Below, piece by piece: positions 8,482 through 17,577 of a DNA stretch of 64,000 bases (the stretch's first letter is position 1; the number at the start of each line of letters is the position of its first letter). The stretch lies in NCBI RefSeq assembly GCF_011290485.1, contig NZ_CP048029.1, forward strand, positions 930,001-994,000, in the 5' to 3' direction. The notes beneath the pieces were generated by a model, which saw only the letters and a list, made by a program, of their open reading frames with translations, was not told the origin of the DNA and searched no databases. This DNA is from Caldichromatium japonicum. GTDB lineage: Bacteria; Pseudomonadota; Gammaproteobacteria; Chromatiales; Chromatiaceae. A program made the translations under genes and the position numbers.

Positions 8482-9852
8482 CAGGTGCTCAGCAGGCGCA
8501 GCGGATGCATGTTGTGCATCCCGCAGTCGGGCGCGGTGTCCAGGAAATAGGCAGGCGAAGCGCGATCCCTGCCCAAGCTTGCTGGTAATCATGAGGCGCC
8601 CTTCATGGCGGTTGATGACATGCTTGACGATCGCCAGCCCCAGGCCCGTCCCCCCCGATTCGCGCGAGCGCGCCCGATCTACGCGATAGAAGCGCTCGGT
8701 TAGACGCGGTAAATGCTCAGGGGCGATCCCTGGTCCGGTGTCAGAAACGCTCAATTCGATCCCCTCAGTACTGCGCCCCCAAGTGATCTCAATCTGGGTG
8801 CCTGGCGGGGTATGTTTGACCGCGTTGAAGATCAGATTGGAAAAGGCGCTGCGCAACTCGGCTGGACATCCCCACAGCAAGAGGTCATCTTCGATCTGGG
8901 TGGTGAAGCGATGTTGCCCTTGGCTGAGCGCCTGGGCCTCTTGGAGGATCAGATGCAGTTCATCTGCAACATCGACCGCCTCCTGCGCATCCAGACCATC
9001 GCCCATCTCTAGACGCGAGAGTGTCAAGAGGTCCTCGATGATCGAGCGCATGCGCTCGGTCTGATTGCGCATCAAGGTCAATGGCCGGCGATGGGCCGCA
9101 GGTGTATTGGGCGCATCTAGCAGGTTTTCGATGAACCCCGCGATCACGGTGAGAGGTGTGCGCAGCTCATGCGAGGCATTGGCGACAAAGTCGCGCCGGA
9201 TCATGTTCAGGTGATAGATCTTGGTAATATCGCGTGCGACCATCAAACGCTGTTTTTTGCGCTCACCAAAAGGCGCGATGCGCAGCGACAGCATGATGGC
9301 TGGATTATGCTCGGGGGCGATATCGAGCGGACGCGCGTATTCACCCACCTCGATGAAGGGCAGGATCTCGGGCTGGCTCAGGATACTCGTCAAGCGGCGT
9401 CCATCGTCCGCGGGCCAATGGATGTTCAATAGCGAGGCAGCTGCTGGATTGGCCCATTCGATGCGGTGGTGTTTGTCGAGGATCACCAGGGCATCGGGGA
9501 CAGCATTGGCGGCTTCGCGAAAACGCCGGCTGAAACGCAGCAGACGCTTGCGCCCTTTGCGCCCGCGCTGTTGATAACGTGCGATCCCGCGATAGATCTC
9601 GCCCCAGAGTCCGAGGGGAAAGGGCGGAGCGAGGCGACGCTGCCGCCAGATCAAGACCGCCAGGCGGGTCAAGAGATAGAGATGGCGCAGCAGGGGCGCG
9701 GCCACCACCCAAGGCCAGACCCAGAGCGGGTTGGCCCCGAGATCGAGGAGCAACAGCCCAAGCGAGAGGGGGGCGAGCAATAGGGATAGATCCAGCAGCA
9801 CAGCCTGACCCAGTATGCTGCGCCAGATCCAATGACTTTTGGGTGTCTTCAA
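8470..9852 (-). CDS. phoR: Phosphate regulon sensor histidine kinase PhoR
   Basis: This is the sensor partner of PhoB. Two hydrophobic segments near the N-terminus are followed by a PAS domain ([20 protein letters not shown]), the phosphoacceptor box [16 protein letters not shown] and the ATPase motifs [25 protein letters not shown] and [13 protein letters not shown]. The start chosen is the TTG at 9852, which overlaps the phoB stop and gives 460 residues. A longer open frame reaches to 9990 but would read back through phoB. The C-terminal extension after the ATPase domain is short and alanine-rich. The start has moderate certainty; the function is clear. Confidence 0.93.
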   Translation of the reverse strand: MKTPKSHWIWRSILGQAVLLDLSLLLAPLSLGLLLLDLGANPLWVWPWVVAAPLLRHLYLLTRLAVLIWRQRRLAPPFPLGLWGEIYRGIARYQQRGRKGRKRLLRFSRRFREAANAVPDALVILDKHHRIEWANPAAASLLNIHWPADDGRRLTSILSQPEILPFIEVGEYARPLDIAPEHNPAIMLSLRIAPFGERKKQRLMVARDITKIYHLNMIRRDFVANASHELRTPLTVIAGFIENLLDAPNTPAAHRRPLTLMRNQTERMRSIIEDLLTLSRLEMGDGLDAQEAVDVADELHLILQEAQALSQGQHRFTTQIEDDLLLWGCPAELRSAFSNLIFNAVKHTPPGTQIEITWGRSTEGIELSVSDTGPGIAPEHLPRLTERFYRVDRARSRESGGTGLGLAIVKHVINRHEGRLMITSKLGQGSRFACLFPGHRARLRDAQHASAAPAEHLSIN

Positions 9853-10532
9853 ACCTTGTCCGAAAAGCGATAGCCCACCCCACGCACCGTCTGAAGCAGC
9901 CGGTCGTGTCCGGTCGGCGCGAGCGCCTTGCGTAGACGGCGAATATGGACGTCCACGGTGCGTTCCTCGACATAGACCTGATCCCCCCAAACCTGGTCGA
10001 GGAGCTGGGAGCGGCTGAAGGCGCGATCGGCATGGGTCATGAAGAAATGTAATAAACGGTACTCGGTCGGCGCGACCTCGACCGGCTGTCCGTTGGCAGT
10101 GACCCGATGGCTGAGGTTGTCGATCAGCAGACCGTTCATCTCGATCTGGTCGCTCGGCTCTTCCAAGCGGGCACGCCGCATCACTGCCTTGACCCGTGCC
10201 ACCAGTTCGCGCGGTGAGAAGGGCTTGGGGATGTAATCATCGGCGACATCAAGTCCCCGCACCCGATCGCCTTCCTCCCCGCGCGCGCTGACCATAATGA
10301 TCGGAATGGAGCGGGTCTTGGGATTTTGTTTGAGCTGCTGGGCCAATTCCAACCCTGAGCGCCCGGGCAGCATCCAATCGAGCAGGATCAGGTCAGGGGT
10401 CTCTTGGTTGAGCAGCTTGCGGGCCTCATCGGCGTGCCCTGCCTCGATGACCTGAAACTCGGCGCCCTCGAGCGCAAAGCGGATGACCTCCCGAATATCC
10501 GGCTCGTCATCGATGACAAGGATGGTCGTCAT
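9849..10532 (-). CDS. phoB: Phosphate regulon response regulator PhoB
   Basis: This is an OmpR/PhoB-type regulator of phosphate starvation genes. The receiver domain shows the acidic pocket VIDDEPD, the phosphorylated aspartate in [10 protein letters not shown], and the conserved lysine in YIPKPFS. The winged helix ends in the recognition segment [12 protein letters not shown] and RGVGYRF. The start [11 protein letters not shown] at 10532 fits the family (227 residues). It overlaps phoR by a few bases. No clear Pho box was recognised upstream. A PhoX-like phosphatase gene, a typical regulon member, lies at 43834. Confidence 0.95.
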   Translation of the reverse strand: MTTILVIDDEPDIREVIRFALEGAEFQVIEAGHADEARKLLNQETPDLILLDWMLPGRSGLELAQQLKQNPKTRSIPIIMVSARGEEGDRVRGLDVADDYIPKPFSPRELVARVKAVMRRARLEEPSDQIEMNGLLIDNLSHRVTANGQPVEVAPTEYRLLHFFMTHADRAFSRSQLLDQVWGDQVYVEERTVDVHIRRLRKALAPTGHDRLLQTVRGVGYRFSDKV

Positions 10533-10583
10533 GCGTGCATCGTTCACTGAAACATGCGGGCATACTGGCAATTTTATTGAGGA

Positions 10584-12068
10584 TCAATGACGATTCGATG
10601 ACGATAGAGACTGAGAGAAACGCGCGATGGCAGATGGGGATGCAGGTTGCCAGCGGCTGACCAGGATGATCGCCAGGGTCGCCGCGAGGATCCCGGGGAC
10701 GATTTCATAGAGCACCCCACCCGCCAGCTGGTGCCAGATGAGCACCGTCAGACCCCCGGCCAGGATTCCGGCTAGCGCCCCATAGCCGCTCATCCGCGGC
10801 CAATAGAGTGACAAGACCAGGGTGGGACCAAAGGCCGCGCCGAACCCCGCCCAGGCATAGGCGACGAGCTCGAGGACTAGCGAATCGGGGTCCAGGGCAA
10901 TGGCGAAGGCGATCGCCGAGACACCCACCACTGCGAGCCGCCCGATCCGCACCAGCTCAGTCTGGTCGGCCTGACGGCGCAACAGCGTGCGATAGAGGTC
11001 CTCGGTAAAGGTCGATGAACAGACCAATAGCTGGGAATCTGCCGTGCTCATGATCGCCGCTAGGATCGCCGCCAGCATCACCCCGGCGAGCAAGGGGGGA
11101 AAGAGCTGGTTGACCAGGACGATGAAGACCGTTTCCCTTGACTCTGGGGTCAAGGGCGGTGCGATCAACGAGGCCCCGGTCAGGCCGGTGAGCATGGCGC
11201 CAGCGAGGGTTAGCGCCACCCAGCCGACCGCGATCTGGCGCGCCGTCGCGATCCGGTCAGGTGAGGCGATTGCCTGAAAGCGCGCCAGGATATGCGGTTG
11301 TCCAAAATAGCCCAACCCCCAGGCGGCAAGCGATAGTATCCCCAATGTCCCCAATGCCTGTCCCTGACCGTTATACCAGGGCGCAAGCAGCCGAGGGTCG
11401 GTCTCCTGGAGATGGGCTAGGGATCCCTCGATCCCGCCGAGCTGAGAGAGCGCGACCAGCGGGACCAGGATCAGGGCCAAGGCCATCAGGAGCCCCTGAA
11501 AGACATCGGTCCAGGAGACGGCGAGAAACCCACCGATCGCCGTATAGACCAGGATCGAAAGCAGGGTGAGGGCCACGGCCAAGGGATAAGGCACCCCGAA
11601 GACCGAGGCGAAGAGCTTGCCACCAGCGACCAGGCCAGAGGCGGTATAGATGCTAAAAAACAACAGGGTCACCCCGGCGCTCAGGAGACGCAAAGGGATC
11701 GCCCCCTCTTCAAAGCGGTTGGCGAGATATTCGGGCAGGGTCAGGGCCTGTCCATAGGCGGTACCCAGGATACGCAGGCGTTTGGCTACAAACCGCCAAT
11801 TGAGCCAGGTCCCAAGCAACAACCCCCCTGCCAGCCATAGCGACCCCAGACCTGCGGCATAGGCAAGCCCCGGCAGCCCCAGAAGCAGCCAGCCGCTCAT
11901 ATCCGAGGCGCTGGCGCTCAAGGCCGCAACCCCGCTGCCCAGGCGCTGTCCACCCAAGATATAATCAGCGAGGTCGCGGGTGCGCCGATAGGCGATCCAG
12001 CCGATCCACCAGGTAAAGGCGAAATACACTGCGAAGGCCAGGGCGATGAGCAGGGTGCGTTCATTCAT
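10584..12068 (-). CDS. putP: Sodium/proline symporter PutP
   Basis: This is a sodium:solute symporter family protein of 494 residues with about 13 hydrophobic segments. Family signatures include SASDMSGWLLLGLPGLAYA in the second membrane region (sodium and substrate site), the IGGFLAVSWTDVFQG segment and LGYFGQPHILARF. Closest in pattern to PutP, which imports proline for nutrition or osmoprotection; another solute cannot be excluded. Its ATG overlaps the stop of the upstream outer-membrane protein gene as ATGA, so the two are translationally coupled. Confidence 0.88.
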   Translation of the reverse strand: MNERTLLIALAFAVYFAFTWWIGWIAYRRTRDLADYILGGQRLGSGVAALSASASDMSGWLLLGLPGLAYAAGLGSLWLAGGLLLGTWLNWRFVAKRLRILGTAYGQALTLPEYLANRFEEGAIPLRLLSAGVTLLFFSIYTASGLVAGGKLFASVFGVPYPLAVALTLLSILVYTAIGGFLAVSWTDVFQGLLMALALILVPLVALSQLGGIEGSLAHLQETDPRLLAPWYNGQGQALGTLGILSLAAWGLGYFGQPHILARFQAIASPDRIATARQIAVGWVALTLAGAMLTGLTGASLIAPPLTPESRETVFIVLVNQLFPPLLAGVMLAAILAAIMSTADSQLLVCSSTFTEDLYRTLLRRQADQTELVRIGRLAVVGVSAIAFAIALDPDSLVLELVAYAWAGFGAAFGPTLVLSLYWPRMSGYGALAGILAGGLTVLIWHQLAGGVLYEIVPGILAATLAIILVSRWQPASPSAIARFSQSLSSSNRH

Positions 12069-12814
12069 ACTAAGAAATTCTCCTGATAGCGCAGGATGAG
12101 TTCGCGCTGGGTGCGCAGGCCGTCCTCGATCTCAAGATTCCAGCCCAAACGCAGCAAGAGCTGCTGCTGTTCGGGCAGAAAACAGGTGATACCCGCCAAG
12201 GCGCGGGTGTTGTCGGACGCATCCCCTTGCTCGACCCCGCCGATGCGGGTCGCACCACCGCGATTGATCTGACCGCCGAGATGCAGGTGCCAGGCGGAGG
12301 TGATCCGCCAGCGCAGATAGCCGGTGAGCGCTAGGCTGGGTTCTTGTCTGAGCCCAAGCCCGCCGGCGTGATCCGGGTTGTCGCCATACCAGGCGATCTC
12401 GGGGACAAGCTCGAGGAGCAAGCGGGGATTCAGGTCCTTTTGCCAGCCGCCGAGAAAGACGAAGCGCCAGCGATTCTCACCTGAGTTGAGGCGGTGGAGG
12501 GGATCATAGTCGCCGGTGGGGGCAATCAGCATGGCGCTGAGGCCGAGATAGTTGGCGCTCGCCTTGTCGTTGATCAGCCAGCCGGTGAGGGCCAGGCGCA
12601 GGGCCAGGGCCTGGGTGTCGAGCCGCCCCGCCGCTAGCCGCTCGCCGTCGCGATAGGGCCTCGACTGGGCGCGGTCGATGGCATAAAGGGCAAGCGCCGT
12701 GGTGCCCGGCGCAAGCGGGAAATAATCCCCTGGCAGGACCTCGTTGACCGCGGCCTGGGCGCAGGCGGCATATAGCCCGAGGGATAAAGCGGCGAGGGAT
12801 GGGCGCGGATGCAT
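12065..12814 (-). CDS. MetA-pathway-type outer membrane protein
   Basis: This is a 249-residue secreted protein with a Sec signal peptide (MHPRPSLAALSLGLYAACAQA, cut before AVNEV). The mature part begins VLPGDYFPLAPGTTALALY, typical of the family annotated as MetA-pathway of phenol degradation (PF13557), an outer-membrane beta-barrel thought to act as a channel. Alternating hydrophobic strands run to the C-terminus, and it ends in an aromatic-containing strand (YQENFLV). The ATG at 12814 follows a GGAGG by eleven bases. Coupling with putP suggests a shared uptake role for a small solute. The exact substrate is unknown. Confidence 0.7.
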   Translation of the reverse strand: MHPRPSLAALSLGLYAACAQAAVNEVLPGDYFPLAPGTTALALYAIDRAQSRPYRDGERLAAGRLDTQALALRLALTGWLINDKASANYLGLSAMLIAPTGDYDPLHRLNSGENRWRFVFLGGWQKDLNPRLLLELVPEIAWYGDNPDHAGGLGLRQEPSLALTGYLRWRITSAWHLHLGGQINRGGATRIGGVEQGDASDNTRALAGITCFLPEQQQLLLRLGWNLEIEDGLRTQRELILRYQENFLV

Positions 12815-13032
12815 CAGGTCATGAGCCTCCTCGGTATGGGGTCTGATTGAGCCAAGCCGGGCAAGCCCCTTCAAGGGTCGGCATGGGTTCGGGGCCGGGC
12901 CATGGCGAAGGATTGAGGTGGCGCCGAGACCACTTGATCGCGCCCGGCGCGCTTGGCCTCGTACAGGGCCCCGTCGGCACGCTCGATGGTCTTTTCGAGC
13001 ATCGATCTATCATCCTGGATCTTTTCCTCGGC

Positions 13033-13052
13033 GGTCATATTCGGTCATATTC
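13033..13052 (-). repeat. 10-bp exact tandem duplication in the GGDEF pseudogene
   Basis: GGTCATATTC occurs twice in a row. Removing one copy restores the frame NMTAEEKIQDDRSMLEKTI leading into ADGALYEAKRAG, so this duplication is one of the inactivating lesions. Confidence 0.9.
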
Positions 13053-14026
13053 CTGCGCTTGCGCCGCTCCTCTGGGGTCTCGGGGCGATGCTCATGGGTT
13101 GCGACCCAATACTCACCGAGTAGAGCGTCAGGCCCTCGCTGGGTGTCTCGAGGACGAGACGGATGCGCTCGGCGATCTGGGCGGCCTCTTTTGCACAGGT
13201 ATCAGGGAGGATTACGAGGAATTCCTTGCCCCCCATTCGCCCTAGCATGTCCGTGGTGCGCAGAATCTTTTGGGTCCGTGCAACCAGATCGCACAGTACG
13301 CGATCCCCCTCGCTGTGACGGAAGCGGTCATTGATTGACTTGAAGTGATCGATGTCTATGAACAGCACCGAGAGCGGGGCTGGGAGCGTCGCTGACGCTC
13401 GAACTCGCGTTGGCCCTGTTGCATTAACGCACGGCGGTTGAGGGCGCCGGTGAGCGGGTCTTTGAGTGACAACTTGGACAGCTCAGCAAAGATCATCTGT
13501 TGCCCGAGGAAAAAGACGTTCAAGCTCAGCAAGAAGTTTAAAATGGCCTGGGTGAGGAGATAAATCGCTTGATAGGGGTTGGGGTCGAACAGCTTGGAGT
13601 CTGCCGATGTGGAGAGTGCGAGCGTCAACAAGAGAAAACGCGCGATCAGGGTTTGGCGGTCATGGTGCCAGACTAAGACAAAATGATTGAGCTGGATAAA
13701 CGCACAGGAGAGGCATATGGTGATCGCCCGCCAGCGATCGTCAGGCCAGAGGGTCCAATAGAAGAGGAACGCCTCAGCGAGCAGTAAAATCGCCCAGGGC
13801 CAGCGTGCGATCGGCTGGGCGAAGAAACGCTGGCTGCCCTGATATAACAGATCGGCCCCCAGGATCAGAAGACCATTAGCGAGCGGGATGCTAACGATAT
13901 CGGGGATATGGCCGCGCATGGCGAACAAGAAGACCGAGAAGAAATAGGACAATTTGGGAGCTTGCCCAGTGTTTCATTCCTGGGATGGCATGCTGGTGAT
14001 GGCGCACCACATGGAGGAGCATCAGG

Positions 14027-14052
14027 AAAAAAGCGCGTTAAAAAAGCGCGTT
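14027..14052 (-). repeat. 13-bp exact tandem duplication near the GGDEF start
   Basis: AAAAAAGCGCGTT is present twice head to tail. On the coding strand it creates a TAA directly after the first 21 or so codons of the diguanylate cyclase, separating the N-terminal membrane segment from the rest. Confidence 0.9.
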
Positions 14053-14257
14053 AAAGAAGGCGCTCAACAGAATGGTACCGCACAGGTCGATCGGCGTCAG
14101 GATCATGAATGTTTCTCATCTAAGGTGGGATCAAAGATCGCGATGAGTCCTATCGTAGTCGCGAGATCCCATGTATCTTGTTGTTCCTAGTCTTTTGTCC
14201 AAAGAATATGATGTAAGCCCTGAGAATGATTGATTCAGACAATGCTTAAACGCTGCG

Positions 14258-15170
14258 TTAGGTCCTCTTCTCAATCGTGCGCATAGTGCTATGTCATATG
14301 CAAGTGAGGCTGCATAAATCGTTCACAGTCACTGACATGGCGAGGGGCTGTTCACAGTGGGTGAAGTCTGGTCATATCCTGACTTTTGCGCAGGAGTCAG
14401 GATGGAGCGGAAGATGTTATGAGATGAGCGGTGGGCACGCATTGAGCAGCTGTTACCGGGGAAGAAGAGCGATCCGGGTTGCACAGCGAGGGACAACCGG
14501 CGCGTTGTCAAAGCCGTGCTCTGGATCATGCGCACCGGCTGTCTGTGGCGCGATTTGCCAGCCGAGCTGGGCCACTGGCACCGGACATATGTGCGTTTCT
14601 CGCGCTGGCGCGAGAAAGGTGTTTAGGAGCGCGTGGCCGCCGCACTGCAAGGCGATGCCGACATGGAGCATCTGTTCATCGACTCGACCATCGTGCGCGC
14701 CCACTCACATTCTGCTGGCGCCCCAAAAAAGCGGGCCAACAGGAAATCGGTCGCTTGCGGGGCGGGTTGACGACCAAACTGCACGTTGCGGTGGATGCCT
14801 TGGGCAATCCGCTGCGCGTCATTCTCTCGGCAGGGCAGGTCGCCGACATCGAGCAGGCCGCGGCGTTAATCCAGGACCAACCGACCGAGTGCGTCATTGC
14901 CGACAAGGGTTACGACTCGGATGCCCTTGTCGAAACGGTGACCGCACAGGGCAGCCAGGCGGTCATCCCCCCACGCTCCAACCGACTCAATCCGCGCTCG
15001 TTCAACCGGCATCTCTACAAAAACCGCAATCTGATCAAGCGCTTCTTCTGTCGCATCCAGCAATTCAGACGCATCGCCACGCGCTACGACAAGCTCGCCT
15101 CGTCTTCCCTGTCGTTCGTTTATCTGGCTTGCACCATCGCCTGATTGACTTGATTGAGAACAGACCCTAA
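14258..15170 (+). mobile_element. Defective IS5-family element (IS427-like)
   Basis: The ends are imperfect inverted repeats of 19 bases: left TTAGGTCCTCTTCTCAATC at 14258-14276, and right, read inward, TTAGGGTCTGTTCTCAATC at 15170-15152, with three mismatches. The total of about 913 bp suits the group. It carries one broken transposase gene. It lies between the diguanylate cyclase pseudogene and a Nudix gene. Confidence 0.8.
14423..15144 (+). pseudogene. IS5-family transposase, broken
   Basis: The frame starting DERWARIEQLLPGKKSDPG gives VVKAVLWIMRTGCLWRDLP, then hits a TAG at 14624 where a tryptophan codon is expected (EKGV-stop-ERV). It continues with the first catalytic aspartate in FIDSTIVRAHSHSAGA, and shifts frame in an A-run near 14730. 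It resumes in RLRGGLTTKLHVAVDALGN, the second aspartate in CVIADKGYD, and HLYKNRNLIKRFFCRIQQF. In active relatives this last block reads NLIERFF; the catalytic glutamate is a lysine here. The element therefore has three independent inactivating changes. Confidence 0.88.
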
Positions 15171-15199
15171 TAAAGCATTCTAGTCCAAAGGAGCCCCTG

Positions 15200-15766
15200 A
15201 TGAGTGCAGGCGAGGTCATCAAGTCCGAGCCGATCTATCGAGGCAAGGTCATCGAGGTCGCGGTCGAGACCGTGGAGTTACCCAACGGTAGACAGGCAGT
15301 CTTGGAGATGGTGCATCACCCGGGAGGGGCGGCAATCGTGGCCCTGGATGATCAGGAGCGGGTCTGCCTGTTGCGCCAATACCGCCATGCCGCCGGCGGT
15401 TGGATCTGGGAGTTACCCGCCGGGCGCTGCGAACCGGATGAGACACCGCTAACGACTGCCCAGCGTGAGCTAGGCGAGGAAGCGGGCCTTATGGCTGCGG
15501 AATGGATCGAGCTTGGGCCGATGTATAGCTCGCCTGGGATCTTCACCGAGGTCATCCATCTCTGGCTGGCGCGGGGTCTGAGCGAAGCGGCACATGCCCA
15601 TGAACCGGGAGAGGTGATCGAGATCCATCGTCTGCCCTTAAGCCAGGCGCTCGACTGGTGCGATGATGGGATCATCGCCGACAGCAAGACCCTGATCGGT
15701 CTGTATCGGACCGCGGCCTATCTCAGGGATCGGGCCGAGTTTTTGTCGGAAGGTGCCGGCTGTTAG
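15200..15766 (+). CDS. Nudix hydrolase, ADP-ribose pyrophosphatase-like
   Basis: The full Nudix box is present (GRCEPDETPLTTAQRELGEE followed by AGL), matching Gx5Ex7REUxEExGU, which binds metal and cleaves nucleoside diphosphates linked to another group. The N-terminal beta-domain (IYRGKVIEVAVETVELPNG) and the PMYSSPGIFTEVIHLWLA segment are as in NudF/ADP-ribose pyrophosphatases. The 188-residue length fits. A strong AAGGAGCC ribosome-binding site precedes ATG 15200. The stop touches the next gene's possible GTG start, so a small operon with the two following genes is likely. Confidence 0.88.
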   Translation: MSAGEVIKSEPIYRGKVIEVAVETVELPNGRQAVLEMVHHPGGAAIVALDDQERVCLLRQYRHAAGGWIWELPAGRCEPDETPLTTAQRELGEEAGLMAAEWIELGPMYSSPGIFTEVIHLWLARGLSEAAHAHEPGEVIEIHRLPLSQALDWCDDGIIADSKTLIGLYRTAAYLRDRAEFLSEGAGC

Positions 15767-16332
15767 TGAATGATGCGCCTGCCATCAATCGCTCTGTGCC
15801 CCAACCTCTGGCTGGCCCATTCGCCGCCCCAACGATCCCCTATACACCTGTCCGACAGATGCCCATGACCCATGAACTCGATCAAAACAGCGAACCGGAT
15901 TGGGACACCCCGCTGACCCTAAACCTGACCCCAGCCCTGTTGATCCATGCCCTGATGTCCACGGCGAGCGCCGTGCATACCGGCTGGGCAAGCTGTATCG
16001 ACGCCAGCCTCGTCCTTTCCGAACAGACGGCGATGGACGAGCAGTCGGGGAACTATGTCCGTTTGGTCGAGCAGGAGTTCGCCGATGAAGAGCAGGGGGA
16101 GATGCTCTGGCGCGACTGGACGCTCGAGATCCGCATCGGTCCGGTCCTGATCACCGGCCATTGGCAGTTGCCGGCTAATGCCCCCCCTGCCGCTTGGGAT
16201 TGGCATGGGCAAGAGGCTGAACGCGCCTTCGAGCGCGCCTGTATCCTGGTCGGACGGCGGGTGCGGCGGGTACTGGCGGTCGAGGACCCCGTCCGTGATG
16301 AAGCAGATACACCGCCGGTGCGTCGGCATTAA
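15766..16332 (+). CDS. Conserved-looking protein of unknown function
   Basis: I do not recognise this protein of up to 188 residues. The first 35 or so residues are proline-rich and low in structure, so translation may really begin at the ATG of MTHELDQNSEPDW (15868). The rest is mixed alpha/beta with no signal peptide or membrane segment: LTLNLTPALLIHALMSTASA, a central acidic stretch (EFADEEQGEMLWRDW), and a basic helix near the end (ERACILVGRRVRRVL). It sits between the Nudix gene and a DUF6489 gene in one tight plus-strand run. Confidence 0.6.
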   Translation: MNDAPAINRSVPQPLAGPFAAPTIPYTPVRQMPMTHELDQNSEPDWDTPLTLNLTPALLIHALMSTASAVHTGWASCIDASLVLSEQTAMDEQSGNYVRLVEQEFADEEQGEMLWRDWTLEIRIGPVLITGHWQLPANAPPAAWDWHGQEAERAFERACILVGRRVRRVLAVEDPVRDEADTPPVRRH

Positions 16333-16345
16333 GCGAGGTGGGCCC

Positions 16346-16618
16346 ATGAAGGTCAAGGTCGATATCGATATCAGCCCCGAAGAGGTCCGTAGGCTCTTTG
16401 GCCTGCCAGACCTCGAGTCATTCCAGCGCCAGATCCTGGATGACATCCGCGAGCGGATGCGCGCCGGCGTCGAGGGCTATGATCCGCTCAAGCTCTATGA
16501 GCCCTATCTCAAGGGCACCCTGGCTTCATGGGATCTGTTCCAGCGGATGCTGGTCAGGATGGTTACCCCTGCCGCCACCAGCAAGCCAGGTGAGGGCAGT
16601 GATCAGACGGATGCCTAG
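16346..16618 (+). CDS. Small DUF6489-like protein
   Basis: This 90-residue protein starts MKVKVDIDISPEEVRRLFG and continues with a helical segment (FQRQILDDIRERMRAG). The opening resembles the DUF6489 family, proteobacterial proteins of unknown function related in feel to phasin-like helices. ATG 16346 follows GCGAGGTGGG. The middle is helical and rich in leucine and tyrosine (YEPYLKGTLASWDLFQRML), and the tail is short and polar. It follows the previous gene by 13 bases. No function can be assigned. Confidence 0.7.
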   Translation: MKVKVDIDISPEEVRRLFGLPDLESFQRQILDDIRERMRAGVEGYDPLKLYEPYLKGTLASWDLFQRMLVRMVTPAATSKPGEGSDQTDA

Positions 16619-16642
16619 GAAAACGCTGAAACAGTCCCCTAT

Positions 16643-16675
16643 CGTCATTCCGGCGAATGCTGGAATCCAGAAAGA
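16643..16675 (+). repeat. REP-like palindrome, copy 1
   Basis: The sequence CGTCATTCCGGCGAATGC followed by TGGAATCCAGAAAG forms a hairpin around CCGGCG/GCTGG and matches a repeat type common between proteobacterial genes. Related copies in this window are at 28347-28383, 55091-55118 and 61467-61500. Confidence 0.7.
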
Positions 16676-16822
16676 TCAGTGGAGATGCGAAGGCAGCGGG
16701 GACAGGGCTGCGCATTCATCAGCGCCCTCCCTATGAAGGGCACTGTAGCTTCCAGCACCCATGAGGATCCGGCTTTTGCGCCTCAGGCCACTGATGCCCC
16801 TCAGCCAGAAGAAGGCAAGCAC

Positions 16823-17521
16823 ATGAAGACCGTCTGGGTGATCGGTCGCTGGCAAGATAGGCCGCCTATCGGTTTGGGCCTGTGGTTGGGCTGCTGGGTC
16901 TGCGCCATGCTGCTGAACGGCGGATTGATTCGCGCCCAGGAGTGCACTGAGGGGACAGGCGCGCCCATCCCCGACCCCCGCTATCTCCCGCTCCAGGACG
17001 GTACCGTCTATGACGGGCATACGGGACTGATGTGGAAACAATGCCCGGAAGGGACGGGTGGGATCGGCTGTGCGATGGGCGAGGCGCTGCGGCTGAGATT
17101 CAAGGATGCCGATGCTCTGGCACACGAATCGCGCTTTGCCGGTCATGCCGACTGGCGCCTGCCGACCCGGGTGGAGCTGCGTTCACTGCTTAGGCGCGGT
17201 TGCTATGGGATGGTGATCGATAGTGTGACCTTTCCCCGCACCCCGCCAGGCCGTTTTTGGACCGCCGATCCTGCCGGTTTCTATCCGGACAGCGCCTGGA
17301 CGTTGGACTTTCGCACCGGTCATCTTGGTTATGGTATGCCTCGCGATCTGGGCTATATACGCCTGGTGCGCGATGCCCCGGGTTGTACCCCGGGGCGCCC
17401 CGCGACCTGTTTGCCCTATCCCGATCGCGAGGCCGAGCCGCATGACCGCACCGAAGGGGAAGGGGATGGGGCATCGGTCGAGACACCGGCATCCCCGCTG
17501 CGCTCGCTGGATGTCAAGTGA
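16823..17521 (+). CDS. Secreted DUF1566 (Lcl C-terminal) domain protein
   Basis: The 232-residue product has a long N-terminal membrane or signal segment (LGLWLGCWVCAMLLNGGLIRAQ), then the DUF1566 fold: YDGHTGLMWKQCPEG, ADWRLPTRVELRSLL and a tryptophan-rich FWTADPAGFYPDSAWTLDF. DUF1566 domains occur in many exported proteins of unknown role, related to FGE/C-lectin-like folds. Several cysteine pairs suggest disulfides and a periplasmic location. ATG 16823 has GAAGG before it; a longer open frame from 16679 overlaps the REP-rich gap and is unlikely to be used. The C-terminal 40 residues are polar and proline-rich. Confidence 0.75.
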   Translation: MKTVWVIGRWQDRPPIGLGLWLGCWVCAMLLNGGLIRAQECTEGTGAPIPDPRYLPLQDGTVYDGHTGLMWKQCPEGTGGIGCAMGEALRLRFKDADALAHESRFAGHADWRLPTRVELRSLLRRGCYGMVIDSVTFPRTPPGRFWTADPAGFYPDSAWTLDFRTGHLGYGMPRDLGYIRLVRDAPGCTPGRPATCLPYPDREAEPHDRTEGEGDGASVETPASPLRSLDVK

Positions 17522-17577
17522 GGGATGGTGTCGTCTCCCCAGGTGGTTGAGGATCTAGATTGCACCATTGCCATCCT

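Larger units (their letters stand above)
12871..14106 (-). pseudogene. Membrane-bound diguanylate cyclase, multiply broken
   Basis: Pieces in different frames reconstruct one GGDEF protein. From ATG 14106: MILTPIDLCGTILLSAFFN, stopped by a 13-bp tandem duplication; then LLHVVRHHQHAIPGMKHWA; then from 13952 AMRGHIPDIVSIPLANG with about six membrane segments and LSLKDPLTGALNRRALM; a shift near 13370; SVLFIDIDHFKSINDRF and GRMGGKEFLVILP; a missing base after VSIG; a 10-bp duplication at 13033-13052; and lastly IERADGALYEAKRAGRD. The catalytic GG(D/E)EF reads GGKEF, so the active site is also lost. At least four separate lesions show old inactivation. No intact frame is long enough to act as a cyclase. 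Confidence 0.9.

Noticed and set aside
16619..16822. N-terminal extension of the DUF1566 protein from 16679
   Set aside because: The stretch overlaps a REP-like repeat and has no signal peptide; the internal ATG at 16823 has a ribosome-binding site and opens a proper signal segment.
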